The notes under the pieces are model-generated. The model saw only the letters and a list, made by a program, of their open reading frames with translations. It was not told the origin of the DNA and did no database searches. A program made the translations under genes and the position numbers. Of a stretch of DNA of 63,486 nucleotides, positions 1 to 8,779 are shown one piece after another. The stretch lies in assembly GCA_016937945.1 (NCBI GenBank), contig JAFGVP010000061.1:1-63486 (forward strand), given 5' to 3'. The stretch is from Pontiellaceae bacterium (lineage in GTDB: Bacteria > Verrucomicrobiota > Kiritimatiellia > Kiritimatiellales > Pontiellaceae). Each line of letters opens with the position of its first letter. The first letter of the stretch is position 1.

Positions 1-1
1 G

Positions 2-1321
2 GGGCACACCGTCAAACTTACGGACCGCACCTTTAAGCTCCAGATTCACCGTCCGGTGGAATTCCCGCTCTACACCTCCAGCATTCGCACCCAGGACCGG
101 CCCGGCGATCTCCTCGCGATTGACGCCGAAACCATGCGCCCGATGCCTTCAATCAAAACCGTGATCGGCACGAAGAACAAAAAAGCCGCCGGCGCGATTG
201 AAGTTCAGCTGCATGCACGGCTCACAGAAATCGGCACCATCGAGGTCTGGTGCAGCGAAGCCGCCGGAACCCGGGAATGGCGTTTGCAGTTTGATGCCAG
301 AGCGGCTACGCAGACCGACCGCACTGTGGCGGAAGACGAGGCAAATCGGCAGGGGCTGGTTGACGAAAGCGTGGTCCGGCGCAGTGTCGCTCATCTGGAA
401 AACGTTCTTGGTCCGAATCACAAAGGCGACCCATCATCCCTGCTGAAAGAGCTCGAACAGATTTGCGAGTCCGATCGCGGCGAATGGCCGCCGGCGCTCT
501 TGCGCCGTTGGTTTGAATCGCTGATTCCGTGGTCGGCCTGCCGCGATGCCAGCTCCGCTCTGGAGGCCAGATGGCTTAACCTGACCGGTTATACACTGCG
601 CCCCGGCTACGGATTTGCCGTCGACGACTGGCGTGTCGCGCAGGCATGGAAACTGAAGCAAAACGGCGTGATAAACCATCGTAACGAAATGTGCCGTGCG
701 GAATGGTGGATTCTGTGGCGGCGCCTCGCCGGCGGATTGACCGAAAACCAGCAGATGGAGCTGGCCAATCCATTGATCAGGCAGTGGAACACGCGTATCA
801 ATAATCCGAATGCGAAACCGAAAAAACAGAACGACTTTCAGTTCGGCGATCACGAATGTGCCGAAGTGTGGCGGATGCTCGGATCACTCGAACGACTGCC
901 CCTCGCCGTCCGGAAAACCCTGGGGGAACTGCTGATTCACTGGATTGAACGCAAGGGCCATAGAATCTCAAACGGCGCCGCCGTCTGGGCGCTTGGCCGC
1001 ATCGGCGCCCGCGTTCCGACCTATGGACCGCTCGATACCATTGTCGAGGCCGAAGCCGTCGAAGGATGGATCGAGCGTCTTCTTGCCCTGTCCGAGCCTT
1101 CGCATGAAACCGCTTTTGCACTGATGCACATGGCGCGCCGGACCGATGACCGCTACCGCGACATTTCGGAACCCATCCGCATCCGAATTCTGGAGTGGAT
1201 GCGGTCGATCGATGCGTCACCCCGCCTCATCGAACTCGTTCGTGACGGCGGCCTGCTCGACGCCGAAGAACAGGACCACACCTTCGGCGAAGCCCTCCCT
1301 CCGGGGCTACATTTACAATGA
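2..1321 (+). CDS. Hsp70-family chaperone, C-terminal part (gene enters from upstream)
   Basis: The reading frame is already open at base 2, and the GTG at 56 is simply a valine, so the true start lies before the window. The visible 439 residues begin with a beta-rich stretch (HRPVEFPLYTSS, then LTEIGTIEVWC) that resembles the Hsp70 substrate-binding domain. They continue with a long alpha-helical, Trp/Arg-rich part (WFESLIPWSAC, GYTLRPGYG, CRAEWWILWRRLAGGL) typical of the DUF3731 C-terminus in atypical bacterial Hsp70 proteins. The ATPase domain is not in the window, so chaperone activity cannot be judged. It is the only plus-strand gene before the arabinose block and ends 323 bp before the araA stop. 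Family assignment is from recall of this architecture, not from a search. Confidence 0.7.
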   Translation, partial: GHTVKLTDRTFKLQIHRPVEFPLYTSSIRTQDRPGDLLAIDAETMRPMPSIKTVIGTKNKKAAGAIEVQLHARLTEIGTIEVWCSEAAGTREWRLQFDARAATQTDRTVAEDEANRQGLVDESVVRRSVAHLENVLGPNHKGDPSSLLKELEQICESDRGEWPPALLRRWFESLIPWSACRDASSALEARWLNLTGYTLRPGYGFAVDDWRVAQAWKLKQNGVINHRNEMCRAEWWILWRRLAGGLTENQQMELANPLIRQWNTRINNPNAKPKKQNDFQFGDHECAEVWRMLGSLERLPLAVRKTLGELLIHWIERKGHRISNGAAVWALGRIGARVPTYGPLDTIVEAEAVEGWIERLLALSEPSHETAFALMHMARRTDDRYRDISEPIRIRILEWMRSIDASPRLIELVRDGGLLDAEEQDHTFGEALPPGLHLQ

Positions 1322-1513
1322 TGGCCAAAAGCAACGAATGGCACTGACATAAACGCTTTTACCATCTCCGCTTCGCTCCGATGCCGTTACAAAGGGGTGC
1401 TGCAAAGGATTTATAGTAGGCGTTCTATGTTGTACGCCCGGAGCCTAAGCGGAGAGCGTATTTGATACAAAAGAGACTTAATACCAATGATTGATAGGTT
1501 TTTTGATTTTCAA

Positions 1514-1558
1514 GGCCGCCGGGCCGGCGGCGATACGTACCGCAGGCGGCCCGCCTGC
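1514..1558. repeat. REP pair (BIME-like), intergenic
   Basis: Two GC-rich palindromes lie back to back. The left one ends in CGATAC at 1536 and the right one begins GTACCGCAGG at 1537. The right half is one base off the consensus core CGCAGGCGTCCCGCCTGC. The left half has diverged, but its changes keep it self-complementary (CCGCCGGGCCGGCGG), which suggests selection on the hairpin. It belongs to the same family as the copies at 35198-35258, 36081-36241, 36831-36881 and 40860-40903. Confidence 0.8.
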
Positions 1559-1589
1559 CTAAAGCGTTAAACGGGTCGAAATATGCACT

Positions 1590-1627
1590 AAAAAAAGCGG
1601 CGCACGCCCGAAGGCATGGCCGCTTTT
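1590..1627 (-). terminator. Intrinsic terminator of araA
   Basis: On the minus strand, AAAAGCGGC and GCCGCTTTTTTT form a stem that also contains an inner GCC-TTCG-GGC hairpin. The T-run sits on the distal side, 18 bases after the araA stop. Confidence 0.75.
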
Positions 1628-1644
1628 CAATATTCGAGGATCGA

Positions 1645-3117
1645 CTACTTATAGACGACTTCGCCAAGACGCAGTTCATTCTTGAAGCTGCGGAGCTTGG
1701 TGTCGGCATCGATGACCACCATTTCAACATCCGCCATTTCGCAGAATGCTTCCAGATGACGAACGTCAACCTGCTGCGTGTATACGGAGTGGTGAGCCGC
1801 GCCGGCAAGGATCCATGCTGCGGCACCAATCTTAAGGTCAGGCTGCGGAATCCAGAGCGCGCGGGCAACCGGAAGCTTGGGAAGATCGTGTTCCGGCTCT
1901 ACGGCTTCCACTTCGTTCACGACAACACGGAAACGGTTGCCCATGTCGATCGGGGAAACGTTCATGGCCGGACCGGCCGGGGAGTTGAACACGAGACGGG
2001 CCGGAGCATCCTTGCCGCCGATTCCGAGCGGATGCACTTCGAGCGAAGGCTTGCCGGCCGCGATGGACGGGCAAACTTCGAGCATGTGCGAACCGAGAAC
2101 TTTCTGGCCACCGGTCTTGTCGAGGTGGTAGGTGTAGTCTTCCATGAAGGAGGTACCGCCATCGAGCCCTTCGCCCATCACTTTCATGATGCGAACCATG
2201 GCGGCGGTTTTCCAGTCGCCTTCGGCGCCGAAGCCGTAGCCGTCTGCCATCAGGCGCTGTACGGCCAGACCGGGTAGCTGCTTGAAGCCATAGAGGTTTT
2301 CGAAGGTGGTTGTGAAGGCCTTGAATCCGCCGTTTTCGAGGAATGCACGCAGTCCGATTTCAATACGGGCCTGTTCGCGGACATTGGCTTCCGTGGCGTC
2401 GCCATGGATGTCGTAGAGTTCCGCATATTCTGCAACGACGACGTCGATCTGCTCTTCGGTAACCTTATCAACATAGGCGCGCAGATCGCCCATGGCGTAT
2501 CCGTTGACTTCATAGCCGAACTTGATCTGGGCTTCCACCTTGTCACCTTCGGTCACGGCAACCTGACGCATGTTGTCGCCGAAACGGGCAATCTTGAGGT
2601 TCTGGGCTTCGTTCCAGCCAAGAGCGGCACGGGTCCAGACGCCCAGCTCTTCGCGAACGACCGGATCTTCCCAATGACCGACCACGATGCCGCGGTTCTT
2701 GCGCAGGCGGGAGCAGATGAATCCGAACTCACGGCCGCCATGTGCGGACTGATTCAGGTTCATGAAGTCCATGTCGATTTCGGACCACGGAATATCGCGA
2801 CCGAATTGCGTGTGCATGTGGACAAAAGGTTTTTTGAGGGTGGTCAGACCCTTGATCCACATTTTGGCCGGGCTGAACGTGTGCATCCAGGTGATGAGGC
2901 CGATGCAGTTTTCAGCAGCATTGGCATCGCGGCACATTTCATACACTTCGTTCGGGGTCTTAACGGTTTCCTTCCATACCACTTCGGCAGGAATGGTGGC
3001 GTCGGCATTAAGTGCCTCCGCGATTTGCTTGGCGTCGGCGGCAACCTGCTCAAGGGTCTTCGGCCCGTAGAGGTGCTGGCTTCCGGTAACGAACCAGAGT
3101 TCTAACTTTTTAGACAT
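1645..3117 (-). CDS. araA: L-arabinose isomerase
   Basis: Converts L-arabinose to L-ribulose in the cytoplasm, the first step of the isomerase pathway. The protein has 490 residues, the usual AraA length. It is highly conserved, with SQHLYGP near the N-terminus, HTFSPAKMW and DMDFMNLNQ. The metal and catalytic residues known from the E. coli enzyme are visible: Glu299 (GAEGDW), Glu326 (SFMED), His344 (LGSHM) and His442/443 (AHH). The start ATG has an AAGGAG Shine-Dalgarno 8 bases upstream. It is the last gene of the arabinose block but is cut off from galM by a terminator, and it carries its own candidate operator at 3136-3144, so it is probably a separate, co-regulated transcript. Confidence 0.97.
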   Translation of the reverse strand: MSKKLELWFVTGSQHLYGPKTLEQVAADAKQIAEALNADATIPAEVVWKETVKTPNEVYEMCRDANAAENCIGLITWMHTFSPAKMWIKGLTTLKKPFVHMHTQFGRDIPWSEIDMDFMNLNQSAHGGREFGFICSRLRKNRGIVVGHWEDPVVREELGVWTRAALGWNEAQNLKIARFGDNMRQVAVTEGDKVEAQIKFGYEVNGYAMGDLRAYVDKVTEEQIDVVVAEYAELYDIHGDATEANVREQARIEIGLRAFLENGGFKAFTTTFENLYGFKQLPGLAVQRLMADGYGFGAEGDWKTAAMVRIMKVMGEGLDGGTSFMEDYTYHLDKTGGQKVLGSHMLEVCPSIAAGKPSLEVHPLGIGGKDAPARLVFNSPAGPAMNVSPIDMGNRFRVVVNEVEAVEPEHDLPKLPVARALWIPQPDLKIGAAAWILAGAAHHSVYTQQVDVRHLEAFCEMADVEMVVIDADTKLRSFKNELRLGEVVYK

Positions 3118-3132
3118 GTGAACTACTCCTTA

Positions 3133-3147
3133 TTTAACATTGTTGTA
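3133..3147. promoter_or_regulatory. Candidate ROK-regulator operator upstream of araA
   Basis: The palindrome AACATTGTT at 3136-3144 extends to AACATTGTTGTA. Its reverse complement TACAACAATGTT matches TACAACATTGTT at 8574-8585 at 11 of 12 positions. It sits between the galM terminator and the araA ribosome site, where a repressor would block araA transcription. The link to the ROK protein is inferred from shared sequence and position. Confidence 0.5.
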
Positions 3148-3156
3148 TTTGTATCT

Positions 3157-3185
3157 CAAAAAGAGCCCGTTCCCAAGGAACGGGC
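3157..3185 (-). terminator. Intrinsic terminator between galM and araA
   Basis: A perfect 9-bp stem GCCCGTTCC/GGAACGGGC (3165-3185) has a 3-base loop. On the minus strand it is followed by TCTTTTTG. It lies 11 bases after the galM stop and about 48 bases before the araA start. Confidence 0.85.
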
Positions 3186-3195
3186 ATGAAATGAC

Positions 3196-4290
3196 CTATT
3201 TTACGCTGAATTTGTAAATGGTGGTCGTATCGTATTTTTCACCCGGGCGCAGGATCACGCTCGGCCAGCCTTCTTCACCTTCGTGATTGATGCTGTCCGG
3301 GCTATGCTGGGTTTCCAGGCACAGTCCACTGCGATATCCATAGGCTTTGCCGGATTTACCCACCAGACGACCGTCCAGGAAGTTGCCGCCATAAAACTGA
3401 ATGGAAGGCTCTTCCGTGATAACTTCCAGAACGCGGCCGCTGGTCGGTTCATACAGAACCGCAGCCACTTCCATTCCGTCACCCTTGCGGTCCAGTACCC
3501 AGTTGTGGTCATAGCCGGGGCCATATTTAATCTGCTGGTTATCCGCATCAACTCCCTTGCCGATTTCGGTCGGCTGACGGAAGTCGAACGGCGTGCCGGT
3601 TACATCCGCAAGCTCGCCGGTCGGAATCAGGCCGGCATCGACCGGCGTGGTCTTCGACGCATTGATCTGCAGCAGATGCCCGTTAATGGAACCGCTTCCT
3701 TCGCCCGCGAGGTTGAAGTAGGTGTGGTTGGTTACATTAACGACGGTTGCCTTGTCGGTGGTGGCTTCGTAGTGCATGACGATTTCGTTGTCATCGGTCA
3801 GCGTATAGGTCACGCTGAGCTTCAGGTTACCGGGATAACCCTCTTCGCCATCCTTGGCGAGGTAGCTCAGCTTGACGCCGTTTTCAACGACTTCCGCGGT
3901 CCAAACAACCTTATCGAACCCAATGTTTCCGCCATGCAGGTGGTTTTCACCATTGTTGGTGGCGAGCTCATATTCAACACCATCGAGCGTGAACTTACCC
4001 TTCGCGATGCGGTTGCCGTAACGGCCGACCACGGCGCCAAAGTAAGGACGGTCAATGGCATTGATATAACTATCGACACTGTCATATCCCAGTGCAACGT
4101 CAGCCATGTTGCCTTCGCGATCCGGAACCACGATGGATGTGATGATTGCGCCATAGTTGGTGATCTTCACAACCATGCCGTTTTTGTTTTTCAGGGTGTA
4201 TTCCTGAATGGAATCAAAGTCGGACACCTTGACGGCGGTGCAGCCCGTGAGGGCTGCGCAGGCGATCAGAGACAGAATTGCTTTCTTCAT
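3196..4290 (-). CDS. galM: Aldose 1-epimerase (mutarotase), predicted lipoprotein
   Basis: Interconverts alpha and beta anomers of sugars so that incoming L-arabinose or galactose suits the next enzyme. It has 364 residues. An N-terminal lipoprotein signal (KKAILSLIACAALTGC, lipobox LTGC) predicts export and lipid anchoring, so it would act in the periplasm, unlike cytoplasmic E. coli GalM. The GalM signatures are present: NHTYFNLAGEGSG with the catalytic His, DHNWVLDR, and LCLETQHSPDS with the catalytic Glu. It lies 22 bases after the symporter gene and ends at a terminator. Placement next to the symporter suggests the epimerised sugar is delivered to that transporter. Confidence 0.93.
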   Translation of the reverse strand: MKKAILSLIACAALTGCTAVKVSDFDSIQEYTLKNKNGMVVKITNYGAIITSIVVPDREGNMADVALGYDSVDSYINAIDRPYFGAVVGRYGNRIAKGKFTLDGVEYELATNNGENHLHGGNIGFDKVVWTAEVVENGVKLSYLAKDGEEGYPGNLKLSVTYTLTDDNEIVMHYEATTDKATVVNVTNHTYFNLAGEGSGSINGHLLQINASKTTPVDAGLIPTGELADVTGTPFDFRQPTEIGKGVDADNQQIKYGPGYDHNWVLDRKGDGMEVAAVLYEPTSGRVLEVITEEPSIQFYGGNFLDGRLVGKSGKAYGYRSGLCLETQHSPDSINHEGEEGWPSVILRPGEKYDTTTIYKFSVK

Positions 4291-4312
4291 GCTTTTCTCC
4301 TTTGTGAATCGG

Positions 4313-6037
4313 TTACCAGAAATACCAGTAGAACGCGACGGTGAAGGCCAGGATCAAACCGGTCCAGAGCAGGTCCCAGTTATTCCAGCTGCTGCGGGTT
4401 GCCGCACGCTGTTCCGGCGTTTCCGTTCCGAATACCAGTCCGCGGATCTTGTCTTCGTCCGGAGCTGCGGTACACAGGCTGACGATCACAACAACAACCA
4501 TGCAGACCACCAGCATCGCGCCGGAGAAGAAGAGCCAGTTCCAATCGAAGAAGGCGGCTTTGAACCAGCTGTCGCCGGCATCAACGCCGGCCGTCGTGTA
4601 GTACACCTTGGCGCCCAGACGGGTCAGACCGATGATCATGCCGGAGAGCAGTCCCCACATGCCGCCCTTGGCGGAGGTCCGCTTCCAGAGAACACCCAGC
4701 AGGAAGGCTGCGGCAATACCCGGAGCCAGCACCGACTGCACGTCCTGCAGGTAGGTGTAAAGTACGTTGCCGATGCTCTTCATGATCGGAATCCAGAGGA
4801 TCCCCAGAATCACGATTACAACCGTGGCAATACGACCGACGAATACCAGATGGTGCTGCGAAGCCTGCGGTTTGAGCTTCTGATAGAAGTCGATGGTGAA
4901 CAGCATGGCCGAAGAGTTGAACAACGACGCCAGCGAGCTCATCAGGGCGGCCAGAATACCGCAGACGACAAGTCCTTTAACCCCGGCCGGCAACAGCTTG
5001 GCAACCAGTGACGGGAAGGCCGCATCCGGCTCAGGAAGAACATAAACCGTTCCGTTGATTTCAATGCCCTTGGTGGACATGGCAAAAGCGATCATGCCCG
5101 GAATCAGAAACAGGAAGACCGGCGTCAGCTTCAGGAAGGCACCGAATATGGCACCACGGCGGGCCTGCTGCTCGTCGCGACCGGACAGCACGCGCTGTAC
5201 GATAAACTGGTCCGTACACCAATACCAGAAACCGATCACAGACGAGCCGACAAGTACGCCGAACCACGGGAAATCCTTGTCGCTGTTGCTGCGGATCAGG
5301 TTGCCCATGCTGTCGCCGAAATCATTCACCGGCGTAGCACGAACCACGTTCATCATTTCGCCCCAGCCACCGAGCGCTTTCAGACCGAGCACCACGATGA
5401 TCAAGGAGCCGAGCAGCAGGATCGGGGTCTGAAGAACGGAGGTGTAGAGAACGGATTTCATACCGCCCAGAACGGTGTAAACCGCGGTAATGATCACGAG
5501 ACCGATCGCCGAAATCCAGAAGAAGTCGATGCCCCACAGCTTTTCGATACCGAATACCTGCTGGAATACCAGACCCCCGGCATAAACGGTAACCGCCACC
5601 TTGGTGAGCACGTAGCTGATCAGCGAAATCAATGAAAGAATCGTGCGGGATTCCGGATTGTAGCGTTTTTCCAGGAATTCCGGCATGGTCAGAACCATAC
5701 TGCGGGAATAGAACGGAACGAACGCCCAGCCGAGGATCAGGATCATCCATCCCTGGATCTCCCAGTGCGCCATCGCCATGCCGCTTGATGCACCGGCACC
5801 CGCGAGACCAATCAGGTGTTCCGAGCCGATGTTCGATGCAAAAATCGACGCGCCGATCGCCAGCCATCCGGCGCCGCGCCCAGCGAGAAAGTAGTCGTCG
5901 GACGATTCTTCCTTCTGCATGGATACCCAAACAATGATGCCGATAAGAGCCAGTGCAAAAAGTGCCAGCACGCCCCAATCCAATCCACTGAATGCGGCCT
6001 CCGCACCAGCGACTCCTAATGGTAATAATGTTCCCAT
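4313..6037 (-). CDS. Sodium:sugar symporter (SSS family), probable arabinose transporter
   Basis: A 574-residue, strongly hydrophobic inner-membrane protein of the sodium/solute symporter (SLC5-like) family. Visible signatures are the early DDYFLAGRGAGWLAIGAS segment after the first helix, ASNIGSEHLIGLAGAGA (the conserved sodium-site region of helix 1 in the core), FWYWCTDQFIVQRVLSGRDEQQARRG cut here to QFIVQRVLSG, and FNSSAMLFTIDFY. About 14 membrane helices can be counted. The start has an AGGAGAGGG ribosome site. It lies 14 bases after araD and 22 bases before galM, so the arabinose context makes a pentose substrate likely. Galactose or another sugar cannot be excluded from sequence alone. 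Confidence 0.88.
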   Translation of the reverse strand: MGTLLPLGVAGAEAAFSGLDWGVLALFALALIGIIVWVSMQKEESSDDYFLAGRGAGWLAIGASIFASNIGSEHLIGLAGAGASSGMAMAHWEIQGWMILILGWAFVPFYSRSMVLTMPEFLEKRYNPESRTILSLISLISYVLTKVAVTVYAGGLVFQQVFGIEKLWGIDFFWISAIGLVIITAVYTVLGGMKSVLYTSVLQTPILLLGSLIIVVLGLKALGGWGEMMNVVRATPVNDFGDSMGNLIRSNSDKDFPWFGVLVGSSVIGFWYWCTDQFIVQRVLSGRDEQQARRGAIFGAFLKLTPVFLFLIPGMIAFAMSTKGIEINGTVYVLPEPDAAFPSLVAKLLPAGVKGLVVCGILAALMSSLASLFNSSAMLFTIDFYQKLKPQASQHHLVFVGRIATVVIVILGILWIPIMKSIGNVLYTYLQDVQSVLAPGIAAAFLLGVLWKRTSAKGGMWGLLSGMIIGLTRLGAKVYYTTAGVDAGDSWFKAAFFDWNWLFFSGAMLVVCMVVVVIVSLCTAAPDEDKIRGLVFGTETPEQRAATRSSWNNWDLLWTGLILAFTVAFYWYFW

Positions 6038-6051
6038 TCACCCTCTCCTGT

Positions 6052-6753
6052 TTAGTTTTGCCCATAATAGGCATTCGCTCCGTGCTTCCGGAGATAATGC
6101 TTATCCATCAAATACTGATCCACCGCACCGATGCCCGGGTTGAGCTCCTGTGTGATGGATGCCATTCTTGCCACTTCCTCCAGGATGCGGCCGTTCACCA
6201 CCGCCTTCATGGCGTTGGTCCCCCACGTGAACGGAGCATGACTGGAAACCAGTACCCCCGGCAGCTCGCCTGCCTTCAGCCCGTTCTTTTCAAAATGTTC
6301 AGCAATAACCTTCCCGGTATTCAGCTCGTAGGCCCCTTCAATCTCGGCCTGCGTCAGCGGACGGGTGCACGGGATGGACCCGTAAAACGTATCCGCATGG
6401 GTCGTTCCTAGGCAAGGAATTTCACGATGCGCCTGCGCCCATGCCGTGGCGTATGTCGAGTGGGTATGCACCACCCCGCCAATGTCTTCAAATACCCGGT
6501 AGAGATGCCAATGCGTCTCCGTATCGGACGACGGATTCATCTTTCCTTCAACCTTTTCACCGGTTTCCAGTGAAATGATCGGAATATCGTCCGGCGTCAT
6601 TTCATCATAATCCACGCCGCTGGGCTTAATGGCGAAAACGCCGGCCTCGCGATCCACTTCACTGGCATTACCCCAGGTCAGGATGGCCAGCTGTACGCGG
6701 TTGATTTCTTTATTCGCCGCGCACACCCGTTCTTTCAGTGCTTGATAACTCAT
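6052..6753 (-). CDS. araD: L-ribulose-5-phosphate 4-epimerase
   Basis: Converts L-ribulose 5-phosphate to D-xylulose 5-phosphate, linking arabinose use to the pentose phosphate pathway. It is a class II aldolase/epimerase family member with zinc ligands in VVHTHSTYATAWAQA (HxH) and SSHAPFTWG (third His). LTWGNAS and KPSGVDYDEM form the phosphate-binding region. I place the start at the ATG at 6753 (MSYQALKERV) because AAAGG stands about 9 bases upstream. The longer open frame runs back into araB and has no family similarity there. At 233 residues it matches E. coli AraD (231). It lies 28 bases after araB and 14 before the symporter. Confidence 0.95.
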   Translation of the reverse strand: MSYQALKERVCAANKEINRVQLAILTWGNASEVDREAGVFAIKPSGVDYDEMTPDDIPIISLETGEKVEGKMNPSSDTETHWHLYRVFEDIGGVVHTHSTYATAWAQAHREIPCLGTTHADTFYGSIPCTRPLTQAEIEGAYELNTGKVIAEHFEKNGLKAGELPGVLVSSHAPFTWGTNAMKAVVNGRILEEVARMASITQELNPGIGAVDQYLMDKHYLRKHGANAYYGQN

Positions 6754-6781
6754 GATCTGCATCCTTTTGGTCCACTGATTT

Positions 6782-8389
6782 CTAAGCAAGCGTATCGACT
6801 GCAGCGCGTTCGATGGCCAGTCCCTTGTGATATCGTTCGAAGTAGACATTGAATCCTTCGACATCTTGCGGGAGCGGCTGGACCGGCGCATTCATGCTGC
6901 CGGCAAAAATCGGCGTCAGGAATTCAGGCAACGTTTCGCCGGCCTTCTTCTGAACCATATACGATGCCAGCAGGGCAATTCCCCAGGCGCCGCCTTCGCC
7001 AGCGGTTTCGAGGGTGGATACCGGAGCGCCGGTTGCGGCGGCCATGATCCGCTGTCCCACTTCAGCCGCCTTGAAGAATCCTCCGTGACCGCGGATTTCA
7101 TCCACTTGTACGCCTTCGTCGACCATCAGGATATTCAAGCCGGTGCGCAGCGCGCAAAGCGAGGTGTAAAGGTGCGTGCGCATGAAGTTGGCCAACGTAA
7201 ACTTGCTGTCCTGCGACCGGGCAAAAAGCGGGCGTCCTTCGCTGAAACCCGTAATATGCTCTCCGGAAAGATAGCCGTAAGAGAGCAGTCCGCCGCAGTC
7301 GGCATCGCCCTTCAGCCCCTCTTCCAGCAGGGAATCATACAGCATGGGCGTGTTGAATTCCGCCCCCAGCAACCGCGCCGCCTCCCCGAGCAGTTCAATC
7401 CATGCGTTGTAATCGGACGTACAATTATTAGAGTGCGCCATGCCGACCAACTTGCCGTCGGGTGTAGTCACCAGATCGAGCTCGTGATGCGCCTTTGAAA
7501 GCTCCTTATCCAGCACCAGCATCGCGAAAACAGACGTTCCGGCGGAAACATTGCCGGTTCGCGCCTCAACACTGTTGGTAGCAACCATCCCGGTGCCTGC
7601 ATCGCCTTCCGGCGGACACAGCAGGGCCCCGGCTTCCAGATTGCCGGAGGGATCAAGCAGCTTTGCGCCTGCTGCACTCAGCTCACCGGCATTTTCGCCG
7701 GCACCGAGCACGGCCGGAAGCAGATCCTTCAGCTTCCAGCTGAATCCTTCATTCGCTACCTGCGCATCAAACTGTTCGAGCATGACGGCATTATAGTCCT
7801 GGGTCTTGATATCGATCGGGAACATGCCGGAGGCCTCGCCGATCCCCATCACCTTCTTACCGGTCAGCTTCCAATGGACATAACCGGCAAGTGTGGTGGC
7901 GTGGGCGATCTGTCCCACATGTTTCTCCTTGTTGAGAATCGCCTGATAAAGGTGGGCAATGCTCCAGCGCTGGGGAATCGGATAGTCAAACAGGTTGGTC
8001 AGCACATCCGAGGCCTTTTCCTGAATGTTGTTGCGCCAGGTGCGGAAAGGAACGAGCTGATTGCCCTCGACATCAAACACCATATAGCCGTGCATCATCG
8101 CACTGAATCCCAGCGCCTTGACCCGGGTAATCATCACGCCGTACTGAGCCTCGACATCTTTTTGCAGATTGGCAAAGCTTGCCTGAATGCCCGACCAGAC
8201 TTCCTCCAGCGGATAGGTCCAGATTCCGTCCTGCAGGGTGTTTTCCCAGCCGTGGCCGCCCGATGCCACCGGCGCGTTGTCCGGCCCGATCAGAACCGCT
8301 TTTATACGGGTTGATCCCAGTTCAATACCGATCACGCCTTCGCCGTTCTGAATCATTTCGGCGACCGAAGAAATTTTTGCATCATCCAT
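6782..8389 (-). CDS. araB: L-ribulokinase, FGGY carbohydrate kinase
   Basis: Phosphorylates L-ribulose with ATP to give L-ribulose 5-phosphate. The 535-residue protein has the FGGY kinase layout: an N-terminal ATPase motif [17 protein letters not shown], the second phosphate loop [12 protein letters not shown], and the late RGHGGFFKA and [15 protein letters not shown] motifs near the ATP site. It resembles the xylulokinase-like ribulokinases of Bacteroides-type arabinose operons more than E. coli AraB, so the substrate call rests on its place first in a run with araD and araA. It is the first gene of the unit, with a 390-base upstream region shared with the divergent ROK regulator. Confidence 0.85.
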   Translation of the reverse strand: MDDAKISSVAEMIQNGEGVIGIELGSTRIKAVLIGPDNAPVASGGHGWENTLQDGIWTYPLEEVWSGIQASFANLQKDVEAQYGVMITRVKALGFSAMMHGYMVFDVEGNQLVPFRTWRNNIQEKASDVLTNLFDYPIPQRWSIAHLYQAILNKEKHVGQIAHATTLAGYVHWKLTGKKVMGIGEASGMFPIDIKTQDYNAVMLEQFDAQVANEGFSWKLKDLLPAVLGAGENAGELSAAGAKLLDPSGNLEAGALLCPPEGDAGTGMVATNSVEARTGNVSAGTSVFAMLVLDKELSKAHHELDLVTTPDGKLVGMAHSNNCTSDYNAWIELLGEAARLLGAEFNTPMLYDSLLEEGLKGDADCGGLLSYGYLSGEHITGFSEGRPLFARSQDSKFTLANFMRTHLYTSLCALRTGLNILMVDEGVQVDEIRGHGGFFKAAEVGQRIMAAATGAPVSTLETAGEGGAWGIALLASYMVQKKAGETLPEFLTPIFAGSMNAPVQPLPQDVEGFNVYFERYHKGLAIERAAVDTLA

Positions 8390-8779
8390 TGCTCATCTGT
8401 CCTTGTTAATTGCCAGTCCCTCTGCGAAACGACGACCTGCAGGAAGGCAACATCGCCCCGCGAGCTCCCCGATGCTCCAGCGATACTGCGCGACATCACC
8501 GTTTCCTGCCCCGCCGGATCAACTGCCGGCCCGATAATGAATTGGAGGCTAAACAACGGTCCCCCTCCACTTATACAACATTGTTTCGTAAAAGCCCCTT
8601 ATGGCATAAGAGGCTTAATCTGCTCAAACAGAAAAACTAAAAAACATACGTTATTTACAGAGCGGCACGCGTCCGCGAACAGACCCCGGCACGATTATGC
8701 GAAAACATTCCATTGATCGCACTGGCCAGTATATTATAGAAACGCAACTTATGGAAATGGATCAACAGAGAGAAATCAA
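8390..8779. promoter_or_regulatory. Divergent control region araB / ROK regulator
   Basis: This 390-base gap separates the divergent araB and ROK genes. It carries the TACAACATTGTT site (8574-8585). Just upstream of the ROK start the sequence is AT-rich (AGTATATTATAG around 8730-8739) and preceded by TTGATC at 8713-8718. The spacing between those two is too short for a textbook sigma-70 promoter, so I do not assign exact promoter boxes. The small ORFs across it look random in composition. Confidence 0.5.
8574..8585. promoter_or_regulatory. Candidate ROK-regulator operator in the araB/ROK intergenic region
   Basis: TACAACATTGTT contains the 9-base palindrome AACATTGTT, shared with the site upstream of araA (3136-3144). 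It is about 190 bases from each of the flanking starts. Two copies on the two transcription units of one pathway, and none noticed elsewhere in the window, suggest a specific operator. Confidence 0.5.

Larger units (their letters stand above)
1322..1644. other. Intergenic region with a REP pair and the araA terminator
   Basis: This 323-base gap lies between two convergent genes and has no convincing ORF. An ORF reading into it on the minus strand is a shadow of araA. It holds an inverted REP pair (1514-1558) and the araA terminator hairpin (1590-1627). I see nothing else interpretable. Confidence 0.7.

Noticed and set aside
1425..1868. 147-codon minus-strand frame overlapping the araA end
   Set aside because: Its conserved part is araA in the wrong frame; the rest is intergenic REP and terminator sequence.
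3283..4344. 353-codon plus-strand frame opposite galM
   Set aside because: galM motifs are clear on the minus strand; nothing recognisable on this one.
8410..8640. Small plus-strand frame in the araB/ROK gap
   Set aside because: No ribosome site, random-looking composition, and it overlaps the operator region.
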